Origin: Deltaproteobacteria bacterium
GTDB taxonomy: Bacteria; Desulfobacterota; Binatia; UBA9968
Direction: 5' to 3'
DNA length: 50,064 bases
Assembly (NCBI GenBank): GCA_016874755.1
Contig: VGTH01000039.1
Span: 1-50,064, forward strand
Every line of letters begins with the position of its first letter. Positions within the stretch are counted from its first letter, which is position 1. The notes beneath the pieces are model-generated. The model was not told where the DNA came from. It made no database searches and worked only from the letters and a program-made list of their open reading frames with translations. The position numbers and the translations under genes were made by a program. Of the stretch, positions 24,655-33,356 are shown one piece after another.

Positions 24655-26076
24655 CTATCCTTGATTGCGCTCGACCAAAAACGAGCAGCCGTCGGAAAGC
24701 TGCGTCATGCGGCCGAGAAACAAACTGCCCTTGGCAATAAACAAAGTATTGCGAATTTCACCGGCGCGCAACGCATCCAGAGCGTGGCCAAGATACGAAA
24801 CCGCCGACGGGATATGCCCCTGCGTCGGCGCGTAGCCGACCATGCCGCGCGTGCGGGCGAAATCTTCCATCTGTTCCTTCTTTATATGGCCACGCATCAC
24901 CGCCAATGCCGCCAACGTCCGGTAATTGGTGCGCGGCACATCGCCGCTGCCCGACGGCACGGTGATCTCGGGATTGTGCAGCTCCACCGCGTAGCGATCG
25001 ACATCGGTAAATTTCATTCCCAACTTTGCCAGCGGCTTTTCGGCGAGGAACTCCGCCATCGCCTGCGGCGAGCCGCCGGCGCGCACCGGATGAAACGCCG
25101 CCGAATCGAGGCGAATGCTCGGCGCGTCTTTTTTCGCCGCGCTGAGCATAACGGCAAAGCTGCCAAGCATATCTTCAAGAATCGGCATGTTGCCTTTCAC
25201 GTGGGACTCGAACTTCATACCGAGCTTGGCGAGCGAGCCGCCGGCAACCACCGCGACGTTGCGGACCACGCCCGATTGAATCAAGCTCGCGCCGTGCACC
25301 ATGGCGTACATCGGCCCGGCGCAAAACGCTTTAGTGTCGGAGCCCGAAGCGTTCTCGCAGCCGACTTTTTCCGCGATTGCTTTCGCAAGATTGCCGCCGC
25401 CGCGATTGTAGCGATCGCCGATCGCTTCTTCGGAGCAGCTGATCACATAGTCGACTGCACTGGGCTTCATGTTCAAAGAATCTAACAGGCCGCGCAGCGA
25501 ATGCGCCGCCGTCGCCTTCGCCGCAAGATTCTCCAGCAAGACATCCGGCGCAAGATTAGCGTCTTCGGCAAAGTCGGTATCAAAAGCGCCGACCAGCCGC
25601 TCGCCGGCATAGAGCGGTATCGCGGTTTTCTCGCACAGCGCTTTGATTTCAGCGAGGGTTTTTGCTTGGACCGTCGCGCCGTTCGCATATTTAGCGCCGA
25701 CTTCCTGAAACCACTGGTCCTCCAGTGTGACAAGCTTAAAATCGTCCGCGGCCGCCAGCAGCGCATAGAGTCGATCTTGGCTGACGATATCGCCAAATTT
25801 CCCCTGCGCCCGCGCCCCTTCAATCAATTTGCCGTACCAAGGTGTCGGCAGATCGGCCAACTGTTGCGGCGTGATGGCGCCGATGAAAACCTGATGCGGC
25901 GCATAGCACACCGCATCGGTAAACTTTCGCAACTGTTTGTTGATTTCACCCAGCCGCGCGCCGCTGGCGGCAATCTCACGCGACGGCTTAGAGCCGTAGC
26001 GCACCAAATCCGGCGCATGGGTCAGCGAGTAATAAACGCCGTCGATACTTATGTAAACCGGTGTTGCCGTAGTCAC
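24655..26076 (-). CDS. grdC: Glycine/sarcosine/betaine reductase complex component C, beta subunit
   Basis: The product is 473 residues from the GTG at 26076, with GGAGGA 10 bp before it. The protein matches GrdC in order: APHQVFIGAITPQQLADLPTPWY, ISCSEEAIGDRYNRGGGNLAKAI, GSDTKAFCAGPMYAMVHGA, VAVVAGGSLAKLGMKF, VELHNPEITVPSGSGDVPRTNY, GYAPTQGHIPSAV and GSLFLGRMTQLSDG. The fold is thiolase/KAS III-like. In known systems GrdC and GrdD form protein C, which converts the carboxymethyl-Se-GrdA intermediate to an acetyl thioester and acetyl phosphate. Here grdD is missing; grdA follows after a MITE-like insertion. An acyltransferase role outside glycine reduction is an alternative. Confidence 0.9.
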   Translation of the reverse strand: MTTATPVYISIDGVYYSLTHAPDLVRYGSKPSREIAASGARLGEINKQLRKFTDAVCYAPHQVFIGAITPQQLADLPTPWYGKLIEGARAQGKFGDIVSQDRLYALLAAADDFKLVTLEDQWFQEVGAKYANGATVQAKTLAEIKALCEKTAIPLYAGERLVGAFDTDFAEDANLAPDVLLENLAAKATAAHSLRGLLDSLNMKPSAVDYVISCSEEAIGDRYNRGGGNLAKAIAEKVGCENASGSDTKAFCAGPMYAMVHGASLIQSGVVRNVAVVAGGSLAKLGMKFESHVKGNMPILEDMLGSFAVMLSAAKKDAPSIRLDSAAFHPVRAGGSPQAMAEFLAEKPLAKLGMKFTDVDRYAVELHNPEITVPSGSGDVPRTNYRTLAALAVMRGHIKKEQMEDFARTRGMVGYAPTQGHIPSAVSYLGHALDALRAGEIRNTLFIAKGSLFLGRMTQLSDGCSFLVERNQG

Positions 26077-26179
26077 TTCGCTCAGGTCCTCCGCTCAACT
26101 TGCTCTAGCAGCGTGCGAAAAAAAGTGGCGCGTGCTTCGACGCACTCGGCACGAACGATCCTTTTCCTAACGATCTTCT

Positions 26180-26247
26180 TCCTTCCGTTCGTCCTGAGCC
26201 TGCCGAAGGACTCCGGGGGGTTTCGCAACGCCCGCTACGCTACCCTT
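26180..26247. repeat. Dispersed 'GTTCGTCCTGAGCCTGCCGAAGG' repeat
   Basis: The word set TTCGTCCTGAGC, CGAAGGACTCC and GGGGTTTCGCAACGCCCG appears between grdC and the macro-domain gene and overlaps the last codons and the TAG stop of the latter. The inverted word set recurs at 45447-45606. Confidence 0.55.
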
Positions 26248-26798
26248 TCTGAAAACGCGTGATGCTGCAAGAAGGCCTCGGCGTCGGCGGGCGCGAAAAA
26301 CACCAAGCGGATTTCTTTGACTGAGGCATCGCTATCTATAAATTGTTCAATGGTGTGCGATGACACCTTGGCGGCCTCATGCTGGGGATAGCTATAGATG
26401 CCGGTTGATATAGCTGGAAATGCGACCGTGGCAAGCTTGTTCTCCACTGCCAAGCGCAGCGAATTGAAGTAGCACGCCGCCAAGAGATCGGCTTTATCCT
26501 GACCACCGTTGCCATAGACCGGCCCTACCGTATGAATCACATACTTCGCTGCCATCTTGCCGGCGGTCGTAATCACCGCCTGGCCGGTGGGCAAGCCGCC
26601 GGGATACTGCGTGCGGCGAATCTCCTTGCAGGCATCCAGAATCGCCGTTCCGCCGGCGCGATGAATCGCGCCGGCGACGCCGCCGCCGCCCATGAGCGAT
26701 CCGTTGGCGGCGTTGACGATGGCGTCGGTGTTTTCCTGGGTGATGTCGCCGACCTTCACTAACACACGGCCCTGAAGAAAACTCTTGGCGGTACTCAT
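26235..26798 (-). CDS. Macro domain protein (ADP-ribose processing)
   Basis: The product is 187 residues from the ATG at 26798 (MSTAKSFLQGRVLV); an upstream frame start at 26855 adds non-family residues. Macro-domain motifs are present: GDITQENTDAIVNAANGSLM, GGGGVAGAIHRAGG, and GPVYGNGG with FPAISTGIYSYP. Family members remove O-acetyl groups from ADP-ribose or hydrolyse ADP-ribosyl esters on proteins, in the cytosol. The extreme C-terminus is set by a dispersed repeat. A GST gene lies 8 bp upstream on the same strand and is probably co-transcribed. Confidence 0.92.
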   Translation of the reverse strand: MSTAKSFLQGRVLVKVGDITQENTDAIVNAANGSLMGGGGVAGAIHRAGGTAILDACKEIRRTQYPGGLPTGQAVITTAGKMAAKYVIHTVGPVYGNGGQDKADLLAACYFNSLRLAVENKLATVAFPAISTGIYSYPQHEAAKVSSHTIEQFIDSDASVKEIRLVFFAPADAEAFLQHHAFSERVA

Positions 26799-26806
26799 AG
26801 AACGTC

Positions 26807-27397
26807 CTAGCCCATCGGCACGAAGTGGTCTTGCGCCCTTACACGCTCGATCCATGCTCGGATCTTTGGAAAGTCATCCAGCGCAAACCCGCCCTCGTCG
26901 GCCAAATGCGTGTAGGCGAACAACGCGATATCGGCGATCGAATAATCACCAACCAAAAAATCGTTCTTAGTGAGCTGCTCTTCCATCACCTTCAACGCCG
27001 CCCAACCGCCGTCGCGCTTGGAAGCGAGCAATGCAGTCTTCTCCGGCGAGTCCGGTTTATGCTGCAGCCAGAACCGCGACGTCGCAATGAATGGCTCGTG
27101 GCTATACTGCTCGAAGAACATCCATTGAAAGACCAAGCCAAACTTCTGCCGATCGTCGGGAAGATATTTCGTGCCGCGCGCAAGATAGGCAAGGATCGCG
27201 TTGGACTCGGCAAGCACGAAGCCGTTGTCGTCGAGCACCGGCGTGCGGCCATTGGGATTGATCTGGAGAAATTCCGCCGTGCGGCTCTCGCCTTTCAAGA
27301 TGTCGACTTCGACGATCTCGCAGGGGATTTTGAGGTGCGACAACAACAAGCGGGCTTTGTAAGAGTTGCCCGAATACGCGACGTTGTAGAGTTTCAT
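26807..27397 (-). CDS. Glutathione S-transferase family protein
   Basis: The product is 196 residues from the ATG at 27397 (MKLYNVAYSGNSYKARLLL); four codons upstream another ATG exists but adds nothing conserved. The N-terminal thioredoxin-like domain has the Ser/Tyr-containing active-site loop and NPNGRTPVLDDNGFVLAESNAIL, which binds the gamma-glutamyl part of glutathione. The C-terminal helical domain carries DYSIADIALFAYTH (N-capping box). It is cytosolic; substrate unknown. Confidence 0.9.
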   Translation of the reverse strand: MKLYNVAYSGNSYKARLLLSHLKIPCEIVEVDILKGESRTAEFLQINPNGRTPVLDDNGFVLAESNAILAYLARGTKYLPDDRQKFGLVFQWMFFEQYSHEPFIATSRFWLQHKPDSPEKTALLASKRDGGWAALKVMEEQLTKNDFLVGDYSIADIALFAYTHLADEGGFALDDFPKIRAWIERVRAQDHFVPMG

Positions 27398-27416
27398 GAT
27401 CGAAAACAATCCGTCT

Positions 27417-28553
27417 TTAGACCTGCGGTTCCAAAATCTCCAGCCCGTCGTAACGGTCCATCAAATAAAGCTTGCCGTCTTTGTCGTGGAACACGTCATT
27501 GCTCATGACCACGCTCTGGTCTTTGCCAGGGTTGGGCACATAGTAACCAACCTCTTTGGGTTGGTAGGGATTGGAAAAATCCACGGCGCGCAGGCCGCCG
27601 GCGAACCAGGTGACGTACAACGTGTTGCCGTAGACTTGTTCAGCCGGCTGGTGTGCGCCGAAGCGCTCCGTGTGCGTCGACTTGCCGTCGAACGGGACGA
27701 TAAAAGTTGCCACTGGCAGCGGCAGGTCTTCCTTCGTAATATCGACCACCCAGAGAAAAGCATTGTGGGTTTCGTTGAGCTTCTCGCCGACCTCTTCGTC
27801 GGTGACGATCAGCCAGTCGCGCTCCATGATTTTGTTCAGCATCGGCAAAGTCGTGTGTGTTGGACAAGGATACGGCGGGCTCCAATCGAGCATGCTTACC
27901 GTTCTTGGTTTTGACATGTTCGAGATATCAACGATCGCAAAGCCGCCGTGCCAGTAGCTAATATAGAGCCGGTCGCCCCTGCGGATCGGATGATGACAGC
28001 GCGTCGCTGTGCCGTGCCAGGTCGGCGTTTCGCCGCCGGCGACCCATTGACCGGGCATCCACCAACGCATCGCCTCTTCCGGCTTTTCCGGATTCTTCAA
28101 ATCGAGCATCATCGCGATGTTGCCTTGGTAACCTTCCACCGTCGGCGAAATGTAAGCGTAGCGGCCGTCGAAGGTGAAACGGTGCACGCCTTTTCCCGGT
28201 GTTTTGTGAAAGTGAATCTCGCGCGGCTTCGACTTGTTCGAGATATCAAAAATTTTTAGCCCTGCCTCAGGCGGATTCTTCGACTTATACTGCTCATAGT
28301 TGATCAACATGATGTCGCCGTGCACACGCACTTTGTGCGAGTGGACGCCTTCGGAAATCGGGATGTGCGCCACGAGTTTGGGATTTTTCGGGTCTCTGAC
28401 ATCGATGATCGACGTGCCATGCGGCGGGTCCATGTGGCCGACGTAGGCGTAGCCGTTTTCGACGACCACCGAGCCGCCGCCCGGCAGGTCCATTCGGCCG
28501 ATCATTTTGATGTTCTTGCTGATGCCCACCGGGGCAGTGCCATTGGTTGCCAT
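27417..28553 (-). CDS. LVIVD-repeat beta-propeller protein
   Basis: The product is 378 residues. It shows repeated blades of the LVIVD type: TSIIDVRDPKNPKLVAHIP, LKIFDISNKSKPREI, FAIVDISNMSKPRTV, LRAVDFSNPYQPKEVGYYV and LEILEPQV. No signal peptide is evident, although many LVIVD proteins are exported. Function unknown; such propellers are usually binding scaffolds. It is followed on the same strand by the GST and macro-domain genes. Confidence 0.82.
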   Translation of the reverse strand: MATNGTAPVGISKNIKMIGRMDLPGGGSVVVENGYAYVGHMDPPHGTSIIDVRDPKNPKLVAHIPISEGVHSHKVRVHGDIMLINYEQYKSKNPPEAGLKIFDISNKSKPREIHFHKTPGKGVHRFTFDGRYAYISPTVEGYQGNIAMMLDLKNPEKPEEAMRWWMPGQWVAGGETPTWHGTATRCHHPIRRGDRLYISYWHGGFAIVDISNMSKPRTVSMLDWSPPYPCPTHTTLPMLNKIMERDWLIVTDEEVGEKLNETHNAFLWVVDITKEDLPLPVATFIVPFDGKSTHTERFGAHQPAEQVYGNTLYVTWFAGGLRAVDFSNPYQPKEVGYYVPNPGKDQSVVMSNDVFHDKDGKLYLMDRYDGLEILEPQV

Positions 28554-28580
28554 GGTCTTCTCCTAGAGTGTTCAACACCG

Positions 28581-28660
28581 CGCCACGAAGTAACGAAGGG
28601 CACGAAGATTCTAGGCTAACCGCTTCTCCGAACTTCGTGCTCTTGGTGTCTTCGTGGTGA
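28581..28660. repeat. Dispersed 'CTTCGTGGTG' inverted repeat
   Basis: The left arm has CGCCACGAAG and GGGCACGAAG and the right arm has AACTTCGTGCTCTTGG and GTCTTCGTGGTG. A similar unit is at 36501-36530. Confidence 0.5.
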
Positions 28661-28672
28661 ATAATTTCTTTG

Positions 28673-29311
28673 TTATTTTTGCGCCTTTTCGATCAGCTCA
28701 ATCACCTGTTCCGTCGTGCGCACGCGCGACATGCGCGGAAACACCAACTCCATCAATGTGTCGTGCGCCCGCTGATCGTGCGATGTGCCGCAGGCGTCGC
28801 TAACAACGATCGTGTGATAGTCCAGATCGCGCGCCGAGTACAACGTCGACGTGACCCCGACGTCGGTCGAACCGCCGGAGACGACTAACGTGTCGATGCC
28901 GCGCGTGCGCAGGGCTAGGTCGAGATAGGTCTGAAAAAAAGCGCTCCAGCGGTACTTGACGATATAATAATCGTCGGGCTTCGGCCCCAAATCGGCGAGC
29001 ACGTCCGAGCTCTTGTCGCCGGCGATCACATGCATTTTGGTCTTGGTCACTTCGCCATTGGGCCAGGGCGTCAGTGAATTATTCGTGTCGGTGAGCAGCA
29101 AAGCCGTCGTCGCGTTATCCGGGCGATGATTTCCCTTGGCGAAAAATACCGGCAGACCCGCGGCCCTGCCCGCCTTGCTGAGCCGCACGGCGTTCTGAAT
29201 CCACGGCTTTAATACTCTTGGCTTGCCCGGCTCAGGCTCGGGCACATAGCCATTGAGAATATCGAAAAACAACAAGCAGCTTTTCTTCAACTCGAAATCT
29301 TTGACGTTCAT
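28673..29311 (-). CDS. Isochorismatase-fold hydrolase lacking the catalytic Cys
   Basis: The product is 212 residues from the ATG at 29311 (MNVKDFELKKSCLLFFDILNGY). The cysteine-hydrolase fold is evident: Asp in FFDILNG, Lys in YYIVKYRWSAFFQT, and the loop VVSGGSTDVGVTSTLYSARD, which in active members reads TdvCV with the nucleophile Cys. Here that position is Gly (codon GGG). The other two triad residues remain. It is thus either a hydrolase that uses another mechanism, a non-catalytic binding protein, or a decaying gene. Two broken or orphan genes flank it. Confidence 0.8.
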   Translation of the reverse strand: MNVKDFELKKSCLLFFDILNGYVPEPEPGKPRVLKPWIQNAVRLSKAGRAAGLPVFFAKGNHRPDNATTALLLTDTNNSLTPWPNGEVTKTKMHVIAGDKSSDVLADLGPKPDDYYIVKYRWSAFFQTYLDLALRTRGIDTLVVSGGSTDVGVTSTLYSARDLDYHTIVVSDACGTSHDQRAHDTLMELVFPRMSRVRTTEQVIELIEKAQK

Positions 29312-29351
29312 GGGCGCTCCGTGCCTCGTAGGCAAATTAGATCGCCGCACT

Positions 29352-30359
29352 CTAGCGCGGCTTGAGCATACGTTCCAGCTCCGTGTAGAGACCGCGCTGG
29401 TCTAAAATCTGCGCATAGCGGTTGTCGATGAAATCATTCGGATTGGCATTGAGCGCGGCTGGTGTCGTGTCGCCCATCTGGCGCAGTACGGTCTGGATCA
29501 TCGGCGCGGTGGTGTAGAGCTTTTTCTGCAAGAATTGAGTCGCATGCAGCTCATAGCCGGCGTCGACGATCGCTTTGTCTTCCAGGCGCGACACTTTCTG
29601 GATCACTCTGGTGCTGAACGGCTTGTCGCTCATCATGCGATAAACCGCTTTCGACATGGCGCCTAGAAAACTCAGCGTTTCTTTTTCGTGGTTTTTGAGA
29701 AAGGATTTCTTGGCGGCAAATCCCGCGTGGGAAAACGGCACACCGTAGTCTTTGATCGCCACCAGTTCTCGCAGGCCGAGCTTCTTGCCTTCGAGCATGC
29801 CCACATCGGTGGTGATACCGGCGTGGACCTTGTTGCCGTTCACCGCCAACACGGTCGCCATGCCGCCGACAGTCTGAATCATCGCCACGTCTTTATTGGG
29901 AACAAGCTTGTGCCGCTCGAGCACCAAGCGCGCCGCGAAATCCGTGTTCGAGCCGAAGCGGCCGAAGCCGATGGACTTGCCCTTTAGGTCGTCGACCTTG
30001 TGAATTTCCGGCCGCGAAATCAGATAGAAAATCAACGTCGGTATCGTCGTCGCGATCATCATGACGTCGGCGCCGCGCAGGTCGGCCGCCACCACCGGTG
30101 CCGGCCCGATCATGGCGTAGTCGATTTCATCGGACAAAAGCTATTGAATCGCAACGGAACTGTTTTGAATGAACAAGGTCTCAACGCGCAGACCGGCTTC
30201 GGTGAAATAGTTGGCTTCGTTGGCGATCCACAGCGGCGCCTGGGGCAGACCGAGGCTTACGTAGGCGACGCGCAGAGACCGACCGTGCGAGGCCAAAACT
30301 GAAAATGGCAAGTTAAAAATTAAAAAACTCAGAATGGTAGCAACGAGAAGGTTTTTCAT
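29352..30359 (-). pseudogene. NMT1-type solute-binding protein interrupted by TAG
   Basis: The two parts share one frame. From the ATG at 30359 come a signal peptide and the NMT1-like start LRVAYVSLGLPQAPLWIANE; an amber TAG at 30143-30141 interrupts after SSVAIQ, and the frame continues with LLSDEIDYAMIGPAPVVAAD through the rest of the domain to 29352. Full length would be about 335 residues, normal for the family. TAG ends other genes here (mltD, grdC), so readthrough is not expected. A TTG at 30137 could start a signal-less fragment. Single nonsense mutation, or sequence error. Confidence 0.8.
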
Positions 30360-30390
30360 GCAGACCTCCCGGTGAACGATATAGATGGGT

Positions 30391-31149
30391 TTATTTAATC
30401 TTTATGCCCTTTCGCTCCTTTTCTTCAACCACCTTCCAGCCACCGTTAACGTACCATTCGATCTGGCGAAACATACCGGCGAGGATTTTCACGTCCCGTT
30501 CCTCCAGGCCGCCGCGGCCGAAAATGCGCCGCAGCGCCAATAGCATATGCTCGGGATTGTCCGGGTTGAGAAAACCGATCTTCAACAGCGACGGCCGCAG
30601 AATATCAAACAGCCGCTCCACCGATTCGGCTTTGGCGAGTTTTAGCTGCGCGGAGGGCGCCGGCTCGGAAGCCGCCAAGAAAATTTCGTACATGCAGACG
30701 ACCACCGCCTGGGCAACGTTAAGCGACTGGTAGTCGGGATGGGACGGAATGGTCAACAACAATTGGCAATGCTCGATGTCTTTATTGCTGAGTCCGTGAT
30801 CTTCCGGACCGAAGACAACGGCAACTTTGCCGGTTTGCGCCGCCGCGGCGATCTTCGGCGCCACTTCGCGTGCCGTTTGGCTGTGGCTGCGATAGAGCCC
30901 AGGACGACAAGTCGTACCAACCACCAAGGTACAATCGGCGATCGCTTCGCGAATCGACGCATAGCTCTGGACTTCGCTCAGTATGTCGCGCCCGTGCACC
31001 GCCATGGCCCGCGCCCAGAAACTCTTAGTGCGCGCCGGCCCGACAACCGCGAGCTCGCGCGCGCCAAAGTTTTTCATCGCGCGCGCCACCGAGCCGATGT
31101 TGCCCGAGCCGCGCGGACGTACCATCACGATCTTGACGTTGCCTAACAT
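30391..31149 (-). CDS. trmJ: tRNA (cytidine/uridine-2'-O-)-methyltransferase TrmJ-like
   Basis: The product is 252 residues from the ATG at 31149; upstream in-frame codons encode repeat sequence. SPOUT/TrmH-family motifs: VRPRGSGNIGSVARAMKNFG (motif 1), VVFGPEDHGLSN (motif 2) and IPSHPDYQSLNVAQAVVVCMYE (motif 3, trefoil knot). The C-terminal extension (residues about 165-250) is typical of TrmJ, which 2'-O-methylates position 32 of tRNA using SAM. The upstream spacer is a dispersed repeat, separating it from the metzincin gene. Confidence 0.9.
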   Translation of the reverse strand: MLGNVKIVMVRPRGSGNIGSVARAMKNFGARELAVVGPARTKSFWARAMAVHGRDILSEVQSYASIREAIADCTLVVGTTCRPGLYRSHSQTAREVAPKIAAAAQTGKVAVVFGPEDHGLSNKDIEHCQLLLTIPSHPDYQSLNVAQAVVVCMYEIFLAASEPAPSAQLKLAKAESVERLFDILRPSLLKIGFLNPDNPEHMLLALRRIFGRGGLEERDVKILAGMFRQIEWYVNGGWKVVEEKERKGIKIK

Positions 31150-31161
31150 ATTCGAGAAGTA

Positions 31162-31217
31162 GAGAGGCAAGAGGCAATAGTAAGAACGCTGCCGAACTGC
31201 TGCGTGCTTATTGCCTG
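31162..31217. repeat. Dispersed 'GGCAAGAGGCAATAG' inverted repeat, copy 2
   Basis: GAGGCAAGAGGCAATAG is followed 25 bp later by TTATTGCCTGCG. Same words as at 12281-12357. Confidence 0.55.
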
Positions 31218-31222
31218 CGAAA

Positions 31223-31876
31223 TCATTTGGCAAACGCACAGATGCGATTCTTTTGAATCACGCTGCGATTCTTCATATCGAATTCGGTCCGGTAGCCAAA
31301 GTCCTCATGCATGATCGACGACGGGTTGGTCACGTGCTCCGCGCCGAAGACATGGCCCAGCTCATGAATCAAAGCTAGTAGATCATGGGTCGGCTCGCCG
31401 CTAACACCCTGGTAACGAAAAACTTCGTGGGCCGTGGTTACCACATAGTTGCTGAGACCTTGTTGGCAGTTGCCGATGCGGTCGACTCGCGGTCGACCGC
31501 TTGGTAGATAACGGCTCACCCCTTCCGCTGTAAACGCTACGAGAAGATCATAGCTGCCGTCGTTTCTTGCGGCGGGAAACTCCTGACGCAGTTTCACCAG
31601 CAGATTGGCAGTCGAGGGAATGCGCTCGTCCGCAGGCCACGCCGTCGTGCTTTGTGTCACTAAGCGGATGTCGAACTCACGCTCGTAGTAGTCCGAGGCG
31701 GCTTCGATGATGCCGCGCACCTCGACGTCCCACCTCGGGTTGCGCGCGCGAAAACTGGGATCGGCAAGAGCTTTGACGCGAACCGTGCGTTGGGACGAAA
31801 CGCTATCGACCAGTTGGCACGACGCGATAAACAGCGCGCTAAGGATGCAGCAAATTATCCGTCGGCGCATAGTCAT
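31223..31876 (-). CDS. Metzincin (matrixin-like) zinc metalloprotease lipoprotein
   Basis: The product is 217 residues. A basic start and hydrophobic run end in the lipobox IASC with Cys20. The zinc site HELGHVFGAEH (HExxHxxGxxH, about 166-176) and the Met-turn SSIMHEDFG downstream place it in the metzincin clan, near matrixins or archaemetzincins. It should act in the periplasm or outer membrane on proteins or peptides; no propeptide Cys switch is seen. Its start overlaps the end of the spermidine-synthase-like gene by 38 bp, so it is translated from the same message. Confidence 0.82.
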   Translation of the reverse strand: MTMRRRIICCILSALFIASCQLVDSVSSQRTVRVKALADPSFRARNPRWDVEVRGIIEAASDYYEREFDIRLVTQSTTAWPADERIPSTANLLVKLRQEFPAARNDGSYDLLVAFTAEGVSRYLPSGRPRVDRIGNCQQGLSNYVVTTAHEVFRYQGVSGEPTHDLLALIHELGHVFGAEHVTNPSSIMHEDFGYRTEFDMKNRSVIQKNRICAFAK

Positions 31877-33353
31877 CGGTCAGCATAGGCACGTCCCCCT
31901 CGTTGAGCGGACCATCGTAATAGGCAACCGCAAGATCTTGGATCGTCGCCGGGAAAAGGCCCCGATCGAGCGCCGCGGCGCGTTTGACAATCTCTCGGAT
32001 ATCGACGCGCTGCTTGTCTTTGGTCGCGACCAAGATCACGTTCTGCACGGTCTCCAAACTCACGTTGTCCGGACGACGCGCGGCAAAGACATAGACCTGC
32101 GGAAAGATCGGCCGCTTGGTTTTGATGATCGAGCGCGCGATCTTGCCCGAGCGGCCCGTGACGGCGCTAATCAAGTTCGCAACGATAATGCCGTTGGGCG
32201 CTAGCTTCTTGTGCGCCAGCTGGAAAAATTCCTTGGTCGCCAGATGAAAAGGCATCGCATCGGAGTAGTAGGCGTCCATCAGGATGATGTCGTATTGGTG
32301 CGGCGAGCGAGCCAAGAAGAGCCGGCCATCTTGGGCGTGGAGACGGAGATTTTTCGATTCCTTTACATTGAAATGTTCCTTGGCGATCTTGATCACTTCC
32401 GGGTCGATCTCGACCACATCCATTTCCAGATTGGGAAACTCCTTCTCCAGCTTTTTCGGGATCGAGCCGCCGCCCAGACCGATGATCAGCATCTTCTTGG
32501 CGTCGGGCCGAAAAGTGAAGCCCAGCGAAGTATAACGTGAGTAGACCAACCGCAACGCGGTCGGGTCTTTTAAGTTCATCGAGCTTTGCAGCGTCCGATC
32601 GAAATAGATATGGCGCGCGTCGCCGTCTTCTTCGACCCGGATGCGATGGTAGAAAGTATCTTTTTCCAAAATCGTTCTCAGTCTGGCCCACGCCGCCGTC
32701 GGCCACGACGCAGCGATCGAGCCGATCAACGACAGCGCCGTTACCGCCCGCCCCACAGCCATCGGCCGCAGCCGCGCCAACGGTAGCACAAGCAGCGACA
32801 AACAAACCAGGGTGATACCCAGGCCGTGAATGATATTGGTAACACCCGCCACCGGGATCAGATAAAAGGACGTCAACAAGGTGCCGCAAATGCTGCCAAA
32901 GGTCGACACCGCGTAGAGTGTACCCGCCGTGCTACCCACAGAGTTTAACGTCGTCGCCGCGAGCCGTATGACGTAGGGCGATATGGTACCGATGAATACC
33001 CCGGGCGGCAAGAAATAAATCGAGCAGGCGATCAGCGGGTTGAGTCGTATGCCGAAATCTTTGGCGGCGATCCATTCATTGACCGGCGTGTAGACGTAGG
33101 GCAGAAAATAAATCATGATGCCGGGTATCATCAGCAGCATCAGCAATCTGCCATACGAAGGCTCCCGCGCCGACAGCCAACCGCCCCAGTAATAACCGGC
33201 GCTGAGCGCCATCATCACCACGGAGATCAGGCTGCCCCAGACAAAAATCGAGCTGCCGAAATAGGGCGCGAGTACGCGGCTGCCGACGATTTCCAGCCCC
33301 ATGAGCACCCCGCCGCTGATAAAAACGACCGTGTAGAGCAATAACGACACCAT
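31839..33353 (-). CDS. Membrane-embedded spermidine synthase-like protein
   Basis: The product is 504 residues. Residues about 1-215 carry six or more membrane segments (YTVVFISGGVLMGLEIVGSR opens the first). The C-terminal domain is a polyamine aminopropyltransferase-like Rossmann fold: LIIGLGGGSIPKKLEKEFPN, EIDPEVIKIAKEHF, HAQDGRLFL and IILMDAYYSDAMPFHL. The fused form is common in environmental bacteria and its substrate is not established. It is cotranslated with the metzincin (38-bp overlap) and starts 3 bp after the helicase stop. Confidence 0.85.
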   Translation of the reverse strand: MVSLLLYTVVFISGGVLMGLEIVGSRVLAPYFGSSIFVWGSLISVVMMALSAGYYWGGWLSAREPSYGRLLMLLMIPGIMIYFLPYVYTPVNEWIAAKDFGIRLNPLIACSIYFLPPGVFIGTISPYVIRLAATTLNSVGSTAGTLYAVSTFGSICGTLLTSFYLIPVAGVTNIIHGLGITLVCLSLLVLPLARLRPMAVGRAVTALSLIGSIAASWPTAAWARLRTILEKDTFYHRIRVEEDGDARHIYFDRTLQSSMNLKDPTALRLVYSRYTSLGFTFRPDAKKMLIIGLGGGSIPKKLEKEFPNLEMDVVEIDPEVIKIAKEHFNVKESKNLRLHAQDGRLFLARSPHQYDIILMDAYYSDAMPFHLATKEFFQLAHKKLAPNGIIVANLISAVTGRSGKIARSIIKTKRPIFPQVYVFAARRPDNVSLETVQNVILVATKDKQRVDIREIVKRAAALDRGLFPATIQDLAVAYYDGPLNEGDVPMLTDDYAPTDNLLHP

Positions 33354-33356
33354 AGT

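Noticed and set aside
24604-25485. 293-codon open frame on the plus strand opposite grdC
   Set aside because: It is antisense to a full-length, motif-complete gene and its protein is Arg/His-rich with no family features; long antisense frames are common at this GC content.
30141-30143. TAG inside a binding-protein frame as possible pyrrolysine
   Set aside because: TAG is the normal stop of other genes here (mltD, grdC, macro domain) and the family is not a methylamine methyltransferase.
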